Positions 63,847 to 64,000 of a stretch of DNA of 64,000 nt are shown in pieces. Both the position numbers and the translations under genes were made by a program. Under the pieces are notes generated by a model that was not told the origin of the DNA, did not search any database, and saw only the letters and a list, made by a program, of their open reading frames with translations. Numbering within the stretch: position 1 is the stretch's first letter; the number at the start of each line of letters is the position of its first letter. This stretch comes from Pseudomonas sp. LS.1a (lineage in GTDB: Bacteria > Pseudomonadota > Gammaproteobacteria > Pseudomonadales > Pseudomonadaceae): positions 5,426,001 through 5,490,000 of the forward strand of contig NZ_CP092827.1 in assembly GCF_022533585.1 (NCBI RefSeq), written 5' to 3'.

Positions 63847-64000
63847 GGTCACCTTGGTTGGCGACTCGACGACGTTATCCCTGGGGCATTTCCCCAGCAA
63901 CAGAGCAGCTTCCACACGGCTCGTAAGATAATTCCCAAGCCGATCCAACTGAAGCCTTTGGTTTGAGTTGATGAAAAGTCGTACGCCTTGAGGGCCCCTT
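63847..64000. other. right-edge sequence without an assigned gene
   Basis: No recognisable coding, RNA or repeat unit was seen, beyond GGGGCATTTCCCC, a short dyad at about 63884. The plus-strand open frame through this region has no family features. Confidence 0.4.

Overview
The window is a GC-rich chromosomal segment of a Pseudomonas, very probably the P. putida group. The basis is protein content and gene order (ilvD, folA, cadA/cadR, thyA-lgt, ptsP-rppH, ilvA, rpiA, serA, sbp-cysTWA) and 17 paired REP elements (REPINs) of the GCGGGTAAACCCGCTCCCACAG type. No tRNA, rRNA, CRISPR array, insertion sequence or prophage was seen.

Layout. 0-10 kb: the 3' part of ilvD, a LysR regulator divergent from an azoreductase-like flavoprotein, phosphorylcholine phosphatase pchP, cystine symporter tcyP, folA, and an overlapping DUF2868/DUF3482 GTPase pair. 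9.8-15.4 kb (minus): a LysR regulator, a 2-aminoethylphosphonate-type ABC importer and a PhnZ-like HD-domain oxygenase, together an organophosphonate uptake and cleavage cluster. 15.4-18.1 kb: cadA and cadR, divergent around a MerR-type operator. 18-28.5 kb: thyA, lgt, a TauE/SafE transporter, an NRDE protein, ptsP, rppH, a frameshifted HAD phosphatase, a DUF2269 protein, ilvA and rpiA. 28.6-34.3 kb: two tandem SdiA-regulated paralogues, an FAH-family hydrolase, and a D-2-hydroxyglutarate dehydrogenase-like gene divergent from serA. 34.3-43.2 kb: small periplasmic and enzyme genes, including a shortened solute-binding protein, a 2OG-Fe(II) oxygenase, a thioredoxin-like membrane protein, an O-acetyltransferase and an Ntn penicillin/AHL acylase.

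43-57 kb is dominated by sulfur and uptake genes, all on the minus strand: a polar amino acid ABC importer, a lone MetQ-like lipoprotein or binding protein, a degenerate sigma54 activator, a small hydrolase, tonB-exbB-exbD, and oscA-sbp-cysTWA. An AT-rich, anomalous Rhs-core gene interrupts this run at 51.4-52.1 kb. 56.9-62.1 kb is an RND efflux operon with two adaptor genes (TriABC-like). A second short Rhs-core gene with a PPxY-rich tail follows at 62.4 kb, then a DUF3077-like gene whose upstream region can fold into a long hairpin.

The most unusual items are the two solitary short Rhs-core proteins flanking the sulfur/RND block, the hairpin leader near the right edge, the sigma54-type AAA+ protein with GSQGGT in place of GAFTGA and no HTH, the PhnZ-like oxygenase without an adjacent PhnY, the sulfur-associated TonB system, and the single-base frameshift in the HAD gene. 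All family assignments come from reading translated sequence and remembered family features; no database search was run.
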